NCBI GenBank assembly: GCA_905215145.1
Contig: CAJMOW010000053.1
Coordinates: forward strand, 1-8,085
Length of the DNA stretch: 8,085 nt
Origin: an uncultured bacterium
GTDB lineage: Bacteria > Bacillota_I > Bacilli_A > RF39 > UBA660
Reading direction: 5' to 3'
Part shown: piece after piece, positions 1 to 5,564 of the stretch
Layout: every line of letters begins with the position of its first letter
Position numbering within the stretch: position 1 is the stretch's first letter
Made by a program: the position numbers and the translations under genes
The notes under the pieces: generated by a model
The model's database searches: none
Seen by the model: the letters and a program-made list of their open reading frames with translations, nothing else
Told to the model about the DNA's origin: nothing

Positions 1-815
1 ATTGTTGTTAAATATTTTCCATCAGATACATCTTCTGTATAAACATTTGAATATTTTATACCTAAGTTATCCATAATTTCTTTATACATAGAAGATAACT
101 GATGTAATCCTTCATCTCTATCACTTCCATAATCCATTAAATTAACTATGGCATTTTCTCTAAAATATTCAATGACTTTATCTAATGATAAACCATAATA
201 TTGTTGATAATTTATTTTATAATCTTGTAACAAATCATAATAACTTATCATTCCTTCCGATAAAGCAATAATATTATTATTAAAATATTTATTAGATTTT
301 GAATACAATTCTCCCCATTTATTAGTATCAATATCATCAGTTTCATAATATAAATGTAATGATTCTTCAAATTCATTTAATTGTTCTAAAGAAAAATATG
401 TATAGAAATCTTCTTCGTTTTCTATTATATATTTTTCTAGTAATGTATAATTATATTGTACTTTGTATCCGTATTCTAGTCTTTTCAATTCTTCAAATGT
501 AATATAAAAATTCCATTGATTATTATCATCAAATAGCCCTAAATCTTCTATATCATTAAGTATTTCATCTTTTATAGTCACTTTATATAGTTCTTGATAT
601 GAATCGTATTGATATACTGTGAAATCTCCATCTAAATAATCTTTGTAATTTTGAATATTTATACTTCCTTTTTCTTTCAATTCTATATATTCATCCTCAA
701 TAAAAATATATAATATTTTTTTATTATCAGCTTCTAATAGCATTTCTTTTGACATTGTATCTATATATTTTTGGCAAATGTTTTTAAAAAATTCTTCATT
801 ATTTTCTTTAATCAT
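1..815 (-). CDS. Unrecognised acidic protein, C-terminus beyond left edge
   Basis: Open frame of 271 codons starting at ATG 815-813 and running without a stop to the left edge, so the C-terminus is missing. The start is supported by a strong GGGAGG site ten bases upstream (827-832) and by its position 22 bases after the stop of the preceding gene. The product begins MIKENNEEFF and is rich in Asp, Glu, Asn and Tyr, clearly acidic, with no visible signal peptide, membrane segment or catalytic motif. I do not recognise the family. Its position at the end of an operon with ArdA and DUF2958 makes an accessory mobile-element function likely; an acidic DNA-mimic role is possible but unsupported. If it belongs to the same set as its neighbours, its unseen C-terminus should carry the short acidic/hydrophobic tail found on most of them. 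Confidence 0.85.
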   Translation of the reverse strand, partial: MIKENNEEFFKNICQKYIDTMSKEMLLEADNKKILYIFIEDEYIELKEKGSINIQNYKDYLDGDFTVYQYDSYQELYKVTIKDEILNDIEDLGLFDDNNQWNFYITFEELKRLEYGYKVQYNYTLLEKYIIENEEDFYTYFSLEQLNEFEESLHLYYETDDIDTNKWGELYSKSNKYFNNNIIALSEGMISYYDLLQDYKINYQQYYGLSLDKVIEYFRENAIVNLMDYGSDRDEGLHQLSSMYKEIMDNLGIKYSNVYTEDVSDGKYLTT

Positions 816-837
816 TATTCAATCTACCTCCCATTTT

Positions 838-1395
838 CTAAATATTATTACTAATATCAAGAGTTTCTTTAGATTCTTTTTCTTCAATATCTTTTGTTAA
901 TTCCTTAAACCATTTACCATAAAAACTCTTATCATTATCATCCAATAGCTTTAAATTTTTACCAATTTTCATATAACTTTCATATACTTTTTTTACATAA
1001 TTAAATTCTCCATCACGAATAAGATTTTCAACTTCTCCTTCATCTATGAAATAATCGAACATTCTAAAATAAACTCTATCAAGAATAGCATCAAATGTAG
1101 TATTTTCTTCAAAATCAAATGTATTACATTGTTCATCTTTTATGTTATATTTTCCATCTGGATATTTAACAATGGACCATTCATAAAATGCCAAAAAATC
1201 ATCTAAATCAGATGCACTTTCTTTATCTTGTAATTCTTTTTCAAAGTTAGTAGATTCATAATCCATCTTAAACAAATATTCTTTGTTACAAGCTCTTATA
1301 AGCTCATCGACATTTAATATTTTCATATCATTATCATAATCTAAATAATCTTGTGATAATTCAAATAGTCCTTCTAATCTTTTCTGTTTCCCCAA
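838..1395 (-). CDS. Unrecognised acidic protein, TTG start (or second half of the 90-aa gene)
   Basis: Frame of 185 codons ending at TAG 838-840. The first usable start is TTG at 1395-1393, preceded by AAAGG with a six-base spacer; a stop codon lies four codons further upstream in this frame, so it cannot begin earlier as a separate gene. The next candidate, ATG 1326 (MKILNVDEL), has no ribosome binding site. The frame overlaps the preceding gene by 22 bases, so it is either translationally coupled or joined to it by a -1 frameshift near the AGAAAAGATTAG sequence. The protein is strongly acidic and aromatic-rich, with motifs such as FLAFYEW (residues 68-74) and repeated Asp/Glu runs, and has no recognised domain. 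It ends LDISNNI, a weak version of the tail shared by neighbouring proteins. Function unknown; cytoplasmic by appearance. Confidence 0.75.
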   Translation of the reverse strand: MGKQKRLEGLFELSQDYLDYDNDMKILNVDELIRACNKEYLFKMDYESTNFEKELQDKESASDLDDFLAFYEWSIVKYPDGKYNIKDEQCNTFDFEENTTFDAILDRVYFRMFDYFIDEGEVENLIRDGEFNYVKKVYESYMKIGKNLKLLDDNDKSFYGKWFKELTKDIEEKESKETLDISNNI

Positions 1396-1646
1396 GTAAA
1401 ACCTTTATCCCATTGAAATTCAAGACAAGTATCTCTAGTATTCCCATTATTTAGTTTGACATAGTACCAAAATCTATCTTCCGAAAATTCTTTATCAAAA
1501 CAACAATTTTTTTCAAAAGATTCTGCATACTCTTTTAAAAATCCAATATTTTTCATAAGTCCAATAAATTTATAAAGATCATCATCGTATTCTTTTCTAA
1601 TCTTCACAACTGCACCAAATGTCAAAAATTCTTCCATTTCATTCAT
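1374..1646 (-). CDS. Unrecognised 90-residue protein
   Basis: Frame of 90 codons from ATG 1646, preceded by GAGAGGAGAAAG about ten bases upstream and 17 bases after the DUF2958 stop. A second in-frame ATG (Met4) is possible but is less well placed for the binding site. The product begins MNEMEEFLTFGAVVKI and ends FTWGNRKD. It has no recognised domain, membrane segment or catalytic motif, although the Trp/Phe-rich end (EFQWDKGFTWGN) looks like the inside of a folded domain rather than a natural terminus. It lacks the acidic/hydrophobic tail of its neighbours and its end lies inside the next gene. Both points raise the possibility that it is the N-terminal part of a longer protein completed by the 1395-838 frame through a frameshift. 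As a stand-alone gene it would be a small cytoplasmic protein of unknown role. Confidence 0.75.
   Translation of the reverse strand: MNEMEEFLTFGAVVKIRKEYDDDLYKFIGLMKNIGFLKEYAESFEKNCCFDKEFSEDRFWYYVKLNNGNTRDTCLEFQWDKGFTWGNRKD
1402..1406 (-). promoter_or_regulatory. Ribosome binding site for the TTG start at 1395
   Basis: AAAGG on the minus strand lies six bases before TTG 1395, inside the coding sequence of the 90-residue gene. It is the only plausible site for an independent start of the 185-residue frame. It is weak, so this start is less certain than the others in the operon. Confidence 0.45.
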
Positions 1647-1663
1647 TGTAATCTTTCTCCTCT

Positions 1664-2053
1664 CTAATAATCATAATTTATACTGTCATTATCATTATTT
1701 TTTTCATAATCTTTTAGCATATAAGATGGTGGTGTAATGCCTGTATTTTTCATTGCTTGAATAAGATCACAATCCTTTGGCATATATAAATCTCTTTCAA
1801 TCTTTAATCCAAATGGTAGTTCTAAATTTTCTAATTCTGATAACATTACATATCCAAGCTCAGCCATTTCATCATCTCCTAGATGGCAGTAGCCAAACAT
1901 TTCATAATCCCCATTTTCTGTTTTTAACCAAGTTCCTACTCCTGTTGGATTAAAAAATTTTGCAATTACTTTTGCTTTTCCTCCTAGTCCATCTTGACTA
2001 CCTATAGGGTATTTTTCAAATATTTTTTCTAGTTCCTGTGTTATAAGTTTCAT
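1664..2053 (-). CDS. DUF2958 family protein
   Basis: A 129-residue protein that I recognise as DUF2958, a small family found mostly on conjugative elements, plasmids and prophages, often next to antirestriction genes; its biochemical function is not established. Family features visible here: N-terminal MKLITQELE, the KFFNPTGVGTWL block (residues 32-43), FGYCHLGDDEMAELGY (53-68) followed by LSELE (71-75), and the closing GLKIERDLYMP block (82-92). After about residue 110 the sequence becomes a low-complexity acidic linker ending INYDY. ATG 2053 overlaps the previous gene's TGA as ATGA (a four-base overlap), with AAGGAGG upstream, showing tight translational coupling. Its presence supports a mobile-element origin for the operon. 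Confidence 0.88.
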   Translation of the reverse strand: MKLITQELEKIFEKYPIGSQDGLGGKAKVIAKFFNPTGVGTWLKTENGDYEMFGYCHLGDDEMAELGYVMLSELENLELPFGLKIERDLYMPKDCDLIQAMKNTGITPPSYMLKDYEKNNDNDSINYDY

Positions 2054-3009
2054 AATTGTATTTCCTCCTTTTTCAAGTCATTATTTATAAATTTTTGATA
2101 AATTAATTCATGATATTTGGTTATAAAATTATCTACTAAATTCTCTAATTGCTTTTTATATTCAGTAAAATCTTTCAATGACTGACTAATTGTAAAAGTC
2201 CTTTTGTAATTTACATCTTGCCTATGCTTATCAATTTCATCATCTATTGAAAAATTATTCAATAATTCATTCAACTTTTCTTTTACATTGTCCTTATCAT
2301 AAATTTCTTGATAATCATCATAAAAATAAAAGGTATGTATCATATCCACTCCACCATTGGTCCAAGTTTCAATTTCCATACCATTAATCATTCCATTTTC
2401 ATATATAGAGGAAACATTATATTTAAATGCTCCTATTGTTTTTATAATATTACTTAGTATAATTGCTTGCTTTCTAGTAGGAATATACTTTTTTGTACTT
2501 AATTCGTCAACTTCTATTTTCTCGTTTATTTTTTCTCCAAATGTCATTCTAGTATTATTTACACACTCATTATAATCGGCAATTAAAATTTGATTAGGCT
2601 TTAATACATAATTTCCATTACTACATACAACTGTTATATCTTCGTCAGACATATTCTTTATATAGTTACTATCACTTGTATAGATATAATCCTCATTATC
2701 ATCTTTAAAAAACTTAAACTGATTTTCAGTTTGTGAATATTCAAAATATTCAGTACCATTTTTCTCAATATATGGATTATGTTGTTCATCTGGAAAATAA
2801 GTCATAACTTTATCTCCATATTTAAAATATCTTTCATCAAAATCTCTAATCATAGAATCAAAAAGTAATGGTTCTTTTAAATTTTTAAGCATTTTATATA
2901 TAACTCCGCCCTTATTTTCTATTCCCATTCCACCATTAAATTCTGTCGATTTTTGTACTTTAAACTTATTATCTTTATCTTTTGTTATAATAACTGTTCC
3001 TCTGTGCAT
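2050..3009 (-). CDS. Unrecognised two-module mobile-element protein (WTNGGVDM / DKHRQD)
   Basis: A 319-residue protein. I place the start at ATG 3009, because AGGAGG (3018-3023) lies eight bases upstream; a GTG at 3018 would overlap that site and is rejected. The N-terminal part (about 1-150) contains STEFNGGMG (21-29), a Tyr/Phe/Asp-rich middle, and a beta-rich segment around 125-146. The C-terminal part (about 180-300) has ETWTNGGVDM (214-223) followed by an acidic linker and IDDEIDKHRQD (255-265), then an alpha-helical stretch. From memory, this C-terminal block occurs in other Bacillota mobile-element proteins, but I know no function for it. No signal peptide or membrane segment is seen. 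The protein ends KKEEIQL, matching the tail shared across the operon, and its TGA overlaps the DUF2958 start. Confidence 0.85.
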   Translation of the reverse strand: MHRGTVIITKDKDNKFKVQKSTEFNGGMGIENKGGVIYKMLKNLKEPLLFDSMIRDFDERYFKYGDKVMTYFPDEQHNPYIEKNGTEYFEYSQTENQFKFFKDDNEDYIYTSDSNYIKNMSDEDITVVCSNGNYVLKPNQILIADYNECVNNTRMTFGEKINEKIEVDELSTKKYIPTRKQAIILSNIIKTIGAFKYNVSSIYENGMINGMEIETWTNGGVDMIHTFYFYDDYQEIYDKDNVKEKLNELLNNFSIDDEIDKHRQDVNYKRTFTISQSLKDFTEYKKQLENLVDNFITKYHELIYQKFINNDLKKEEIQL

Positions 3010-3017
3010 CTTTTTCA

Positions 3018-3023
3018 CCTCCT
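3018..3023 (-). promoter_or_regulatory. Ribosome binding site that fixes start 3009
   Basis: A perfect AGGAGG on the minus strand overlaps the TAG stop (3022-3024) of the preceding gene and lies eight bases before ATG 3009. It rules out the upstream GTG at 3018, which is part of the site itself. Confidence 0.85.
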
Positions 3024-3642
3024 AAATATCTATATCGTCTTTAATTTCTGTTGACTTTTCTAATATATCTTTTTGGCTTACATTCATTGTTCTTGTTATA
3101 TCTTTCTCTAGTTCTGTAATATTTAATTGATATTGCAAATAGTCAACTATTTCTTCAATTGAATATCCAGCAGCTTCATCTAAATATCCAGAAATCCATA
3201 TAAAAACAGGATTGTTTATTTTATCAACACCTTCTTTAACTGTTCCAAAGAACCCATCTGTAAGCGTATTCAACGAACATTCTGGTTGCCATTCATCTCT
3301 TAATTCAATAATTTCATCTGCTCTTTCATTTACTCCTAATGCAATGCAAGCTGTATCCATTCCAATTTCTGTTTCAGTTAATTTAATACCTTTCAAATAT
3401 CTTATTGTTCCATCTTCTTTTAATTCACTTAACTCTCTATCTTTTGCCAAAAATAAAAAGAACTCTACCCCTCTTGCAGTAAAGTTTCCCATTTTTTCAA
3501 CAGTCTTTTTTATATCAATATCCACATACCAATTTTTTTCTTTTAAATCGTTTTTTTCATATCTGCAAGTTACACTTTCATCATAACTAGGATCAGAAAT
3601 AATAATATGATTTAAGTTTTCAATTTTTCCTTTATATCTCAA
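3022..3642 (-). CDS. Unrecognised protein with ISDPSY and GMDTACIALG motifs
   Basis: A 206-residue protein starting at TTG 3642. A stop codon lies three codons upstream in this frame and the next Met is at residue 51, beyond the conserved-looking N-terminus, so TTG is the only reasonable start. GAGGTG (3650-3655) is seven bases upstream, within the end of ardA, which this gene overlaps by 11 bases. Visible blocks are HIIISDPSYDESV (12-24), an RGVEFFLFLAKD segment (57-68), EIGMDTACIALGVN (92-105), EWQPECS (117-123) and DGFFGTV (129-135), followed by VFIWISGYLDE (146-156). The sequence resembles unnamed proteins of Bacillota conjugative elements as I remember them, and the DPSY motif recalls 'DPCY'-type phage and plasmid proteins, but no activity is known to me. 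After about 180 it becomes a charged helix and ends KDDIDI, the clearest example of the shared tail. Confidence 0.85.
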   Translation of the reverse strand: MRYKGKIENLNHIIISDPSYDESVTCRYEKNDLKEKNWYVDIDIKKTVEKMGNFTARGVEFFLFLAKDRELSELKEDGTIRYLKGIKLTETEIGMDTACIALGVNERADEIIELRDEWQPECSLNTLTDGFFGTVKEGVDKINNPVFIWISGYLDEAAGYSIEEIVDYLQYQLNITELEKDITRTMNVSQKDILEKSTEIKDDIDI

Positions 3643-4306
3643 TCTCTCTCACCTCTTTCTCTTTCATATTTTCTTTTAAAATTTTACCTGCTTTTTCTTG
3701 TATCTCTTCTTTAGAATAGAAGTTTATATTTATATTTGAATCTTCCACCAAATAACCATTTTCTAATAATTGAAAATTATAACTATAACTTTCTCCATAT
3801 TTTTCAAAATCAAAATAATCTATTACTCCTAGTTTTTCTAACTCATAATACAATCCTGATTCCTCTGCCATTGTATATCCCATTTTTACATCTACAGAAC
3901 ACTCTTTACTATATTCAATACCTTTAAAACTATATTGATAATACTCTATCTTTCCGACTTGTAAGCAAATATTTGCCAGTTCATCTATTCCGTATTTATC
4001 TATATCTTCTGATTCTAAATATGCTCCAATAGCTTCTTTTTCAAATTTATTAAGTGATCCATATATTATCGCAAGATTATTTATATCTTTCACACTAGCC
4101 CATTGAATTGAATCATAAGAAAATGGATATATATTTTCAACATCTGCTATTTCATATTCTTCATGAGTTTCATCAACTTTTACTATATCTCTTAAATATC
4201 TATCTATAACTTCTTGTGGTTGAGGTAAATCTAACCAACCACCTTCAATGTTTCCTTCATTGTAATAAGCCAAATTTTGAGCGAAAATTCTAAACACTTT
4301 TTGCAT
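3632..4306 (-). CDS. ardA: ArdA-type antirestriction protein with extended C-terminus
   Basis: Recognised as ArdA, the DNA-mimic antirestriction protein also encoded by Tn916. In the known family an acidic, elongated dimer imitates B-form DNA and occupies type I restriction-modification enzymes, protecting incoming element DNA. The N-terminal signature is clear: NLAYYNEGNIEGGWLDLP (residues 11-28), matching the family pattern of Asn-Leu, Tyr-Asn-Glu-Gly, Gly-x-Trp, Leu-Pro, followed by EYEIADVE (50-57). The middle acidic domain spans about 75-120 and the third domain about 143-188 (ESGLYYELEKLG, DYFDFEKYGES). ArdA is usually about 165 residues; this one is 224, with inserted sequence around 115-142 and an added tail after about 190 ending VREIEI. 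I choose ATG 4306 (GGAAGTG six bases upstream; N-terminus like other ArdA) over an in-frame TTG at 4321. The gene lies 20 bases after its upstream neighbour and overlaps the next gene by 11 bases. Confidence 0.88.
   Translation of the reverse strand: MQKVFRIFAQNLAYYNEGNIEGGWLDLPQPQEVIDRYLRDIVKVDETHEEYEIADVENIYPFSYDSIQWASVKDINNLAIIYGSLNKFEKEAIGAYLESEDIDKYGIDELANICLQVGKIEYYQYSFKGIEYSKECSVDVKMGYTMAEESGLYYELEKLGVIDYFDFEKYGESYSYNFQLLENGYLVEDSNININFYSKEEIQEKAGKILKENMKEKEVREIEI
3650..3655 (-). promoter_or_regulatory. Ribosome binding site for the TTG start at 3642
   Basis: GAGGTG on the minus strand lies seven bases before TTG 3642. It sits within the last codons of ardA, so ribosomes finishing ardA pass directly over the start; translational coupling is likely. 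Confidence 0.7.
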
Positions 4307-4312
4307 AACTAA

Positions 4313-4319
4313 CACTTCC
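4313..4319 (-). promoter_or_regulatory. Ribosome binding site for ardA
   Basis: GGAAGTG on the minus strand lies six bases before ATG 4306. The competing TTG at 4321 has only A-rich sequence ahead of it, so this site favours the shorter ArdA. Confidence 0.55.
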
Positions 4320-4326
4320 AATCTTT

Positions 4327-5007
4327 TTATAATTCAATGTCATTTTCTTCTTTGTTTTGTTCTGACTCTTTTTTATCCATGTTGAATCTGAATAATTTGT
4401 CTTGAGCTAGTTCTATCTTTAAATCATTTGCCAATTCTATTATTTGCTTTGAATAATCAAAATCAATAAAATCTTGCAATTCTTCTGATGTCATAAACTT
4501 AGCATTTTTCTTGATATACGCAATGTTATCTTCACAAATTTTAACTTCCTCTTTGGATAGTTGTTCAGAATTTCTCCAACCAGGAAAATCCCAGTTCATA
4601 TATTTAACTGGTGTCATCATCTTCATATCGTAATCTGTAAAACAATACTTTATTTCTCCATCTTTCGTAACATCAATAAATAGCTTGCCATCATTATTAT
4701 CAATACATTCAAAAATGTATTCATTTGAATTATAACTATCTGAAAATTGTTCTAACCATTCTTTTATAATATCAGATGTGAGAAGTATATCTTTCATATC
4801 AAAATTAATATCAAACATTCTATTTATTTTTTCTTGTGTACTTTCTAATGATATATATTCCATATATGATTTTATATATTCAATTCCATGTCTTGCTCGT
4901 GAAATCATACGTTCTCCAAAATTCCATCCATAATATTTAGCATATAATTTTGGATTTTCTTTGTCTTTATCCCAAATTCTTATATATATTTGACTCCTTT
5001 GTCCCAT
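4327..5007 (-). CDS. Unrecognised protein beginning MGQRSQIYIRI
   Basis: A 226-residue protein from ATG 5007, with AAGGAGA seven bases upstream. The N-terminal 45 residues look like the conserved core: MGQRSQIYIRI (1-11), LYAKYYGWNFGERMISRARHGIEY (21-44) with many Arg, Tyr and Trp residues, then a mixed alpha/beta middle and a second aromatic block MNWDFPGWRNSEQL (137-150). I recall proteins with this MGQRSQ / WN-GERMISRAR pattern in Bacillota conjugative elements, but no function. A basic N-terminal part and an acidic C-terminal part suggest nucleic-acid or protein binding, but this is inference. The last 20 residues are a Lys/Glu linker ending ENDIEL, the operon's shared tail. It is the first gene after the GNAT terminator, and no separate promoter is seen for it, so its expression probably depends on read-through. 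Confidence 0.85.
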   Translation of the reverse strand: MGQRSQIYIRIWDKDKENPKLYAKYYGWNFGERMISRARHGIEYIKSYMEYISLESTQEKINRMFDINFDMKDILLTSDIIKEWLEQFSDSYNSNEYIFECIDNNDGKLFIDVTKDGEIKYCFTDYDMKMMTPVKYMNWDFPGWRNSEQLSKEEVKICEDNIAYIKKNAKFMTSEELQDFIDFDYSKQIIELANDLKIELAQDKLFRFNMDKKESEQNKEENDIEL

Positions 5008-5027
5008 TTATTAATCTCCTTTCCAAT

Positions 5028-5059
5028 AAAAAAAGAAGCTCATCTTTCGACTTGCTCCT
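5028..5059 (-). terminator. Rho-independent terminator after the GNAT gene
   Basis: Read on the minus strand, AGGAGC pairs with GCTTCT (six pairs including one G-U), then an AA/GA internal mismatch, then GTC with GAT (one G-U), closed by a GAAA tetraloop and followed directly by a run of seven T (5034-5028). The two G-U pairs become A-C mismatches on the plus strand, so the signal is specific to minus-strand RNA even though T-rich sequence also follows on the other side. It lies 28 bases beyond the GNAT stop and about 20 bases before the next gene's ATG. The interrupted stem may make it leaky. Confidence 0.75.
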
Positions 5060-5087
5060 ATTTTTTAGTATTTAATTATTTTTAGTT

Positions 5088-5501
5088 TTATTTTTTAAAA
5101 ATCATTCCGTAGCCTAAATTTGCATCTATTCTTTTAATAAACCCAAATCTTTCATAAAACTTTTCTTTATTTTTGGAAGCTCCCAGATATACCCTTATAT
5201 TAGGATTTTCTTTTTTTAATTCTTTTATTTTATCTAATAATTTATTCATTATCATTGTACCAACTTTCCTATTCTGAAATTGTGGTTTGACCATTACATC
5301 TTGTATATAAATAAAACAAATTGTATCACCAATTAATCTTCCATATCCAATTATTTCATCATCATTATAAATACTAACTGAATAAAAAGTATTATCTAAA
5401 GCTTTTTTTGTGATTTTCTTGTCATACGCTCCCCAACCCACCTCATCATATAATAAATTAAATTCTTCAATATTCTTATTATTTTCTTTTATAGTTATCA
5501 T
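5088..5501 (-). CDS. GNAT family N-acetyltransferase (cargo-like, own promoter and terminator)
   Basis: A 137-residue single-domain GNAT enzyme, expected to transfer an acetyl group from acetyl-CoA to an amine; the substrate cannot be told from sequence. Visible family elements are the strand pair SVSIYNDDEIIGYGRLIGD (41-59), motif A IQDVMVKPQFQNRKVG (66-81) forming the CoA pyrophosphate loop, the helix after it, and motif B FYERFGF (115-121). The loop reads QNRKVGT: the first glycine of the usual Q/R-x-x-G-x-G/A pattern is Lys79, a tolerated but notable change. ATG 5501 has GGGAGAG upstream. Unlike every other gene here it has its own promoter touching the methyltransferase stop and its own terminator, and it lacks the acidic/hydrophobic C-terminal tail (it ends MIFKK). 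It is probably a later insertion. No antitoxin gene adjoins it. Confidence 0.92.
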   Translation of the reverse strand: MITIKENNKNIEEFNLLYDEVGWGAYDKKITKKALDNTFYSVSIYNDDEIIGYGRLIGDTICFIYIQDVMVKPQFQNRKVGTMIMNKLLDKIKELKKENPNIRVYLGASKNKEKFYERFGFIKRIDANLGYGMIFKK

Positions 5502-5535
5502 TTTTTATCTCTCCCAACAACTTATTATTATGAGA

Positions 5536-5564
5536 ATTATAGCATAATACCCATTACTTTTCAA
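5536..5564 (-). promoter_or_regulatory. Sigma-A type promoter for the GNAT gene
   Basis: On the minus strand TTGAAA (-35, 5564-5559), a 17-base spacer and TATAAT (-10, 5541-5536), with TGC just before the -10 giving an extended -10. The -35 begins at the base after the methyltransferase TAA. Transcription would start near 5529, giving a leader of roughly 27 bases. This is by far the best promoter in the window; no operator-like inverted repeat is seen around it. Confidence 0.85.

Noticed and set aside
3016..3018. GTG start for the WTNGGVDM protein
   Set aside because: The GTG overlaps the AGGAGG ribosome binding site; ATG 3009 has the correct spacing.
2357..3586. Plus-strand open frames at 2357-2575 and 3212-3586
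   Set aside because: They lie wholly opposite well-supported minus-strand genes, have low-complexity Ser/Phe/Ile-rich products typical of antisense AT-rich DNA, and lack convincing ribosome binding sites.
5088..5501. GNAT gene as a toxin of a toxin-antitoxin pair
   Set aside because: No small ribbon-helix-helix antitoxin frame adjoins it; the gene is transcribed alone between its own promoter and terminator.
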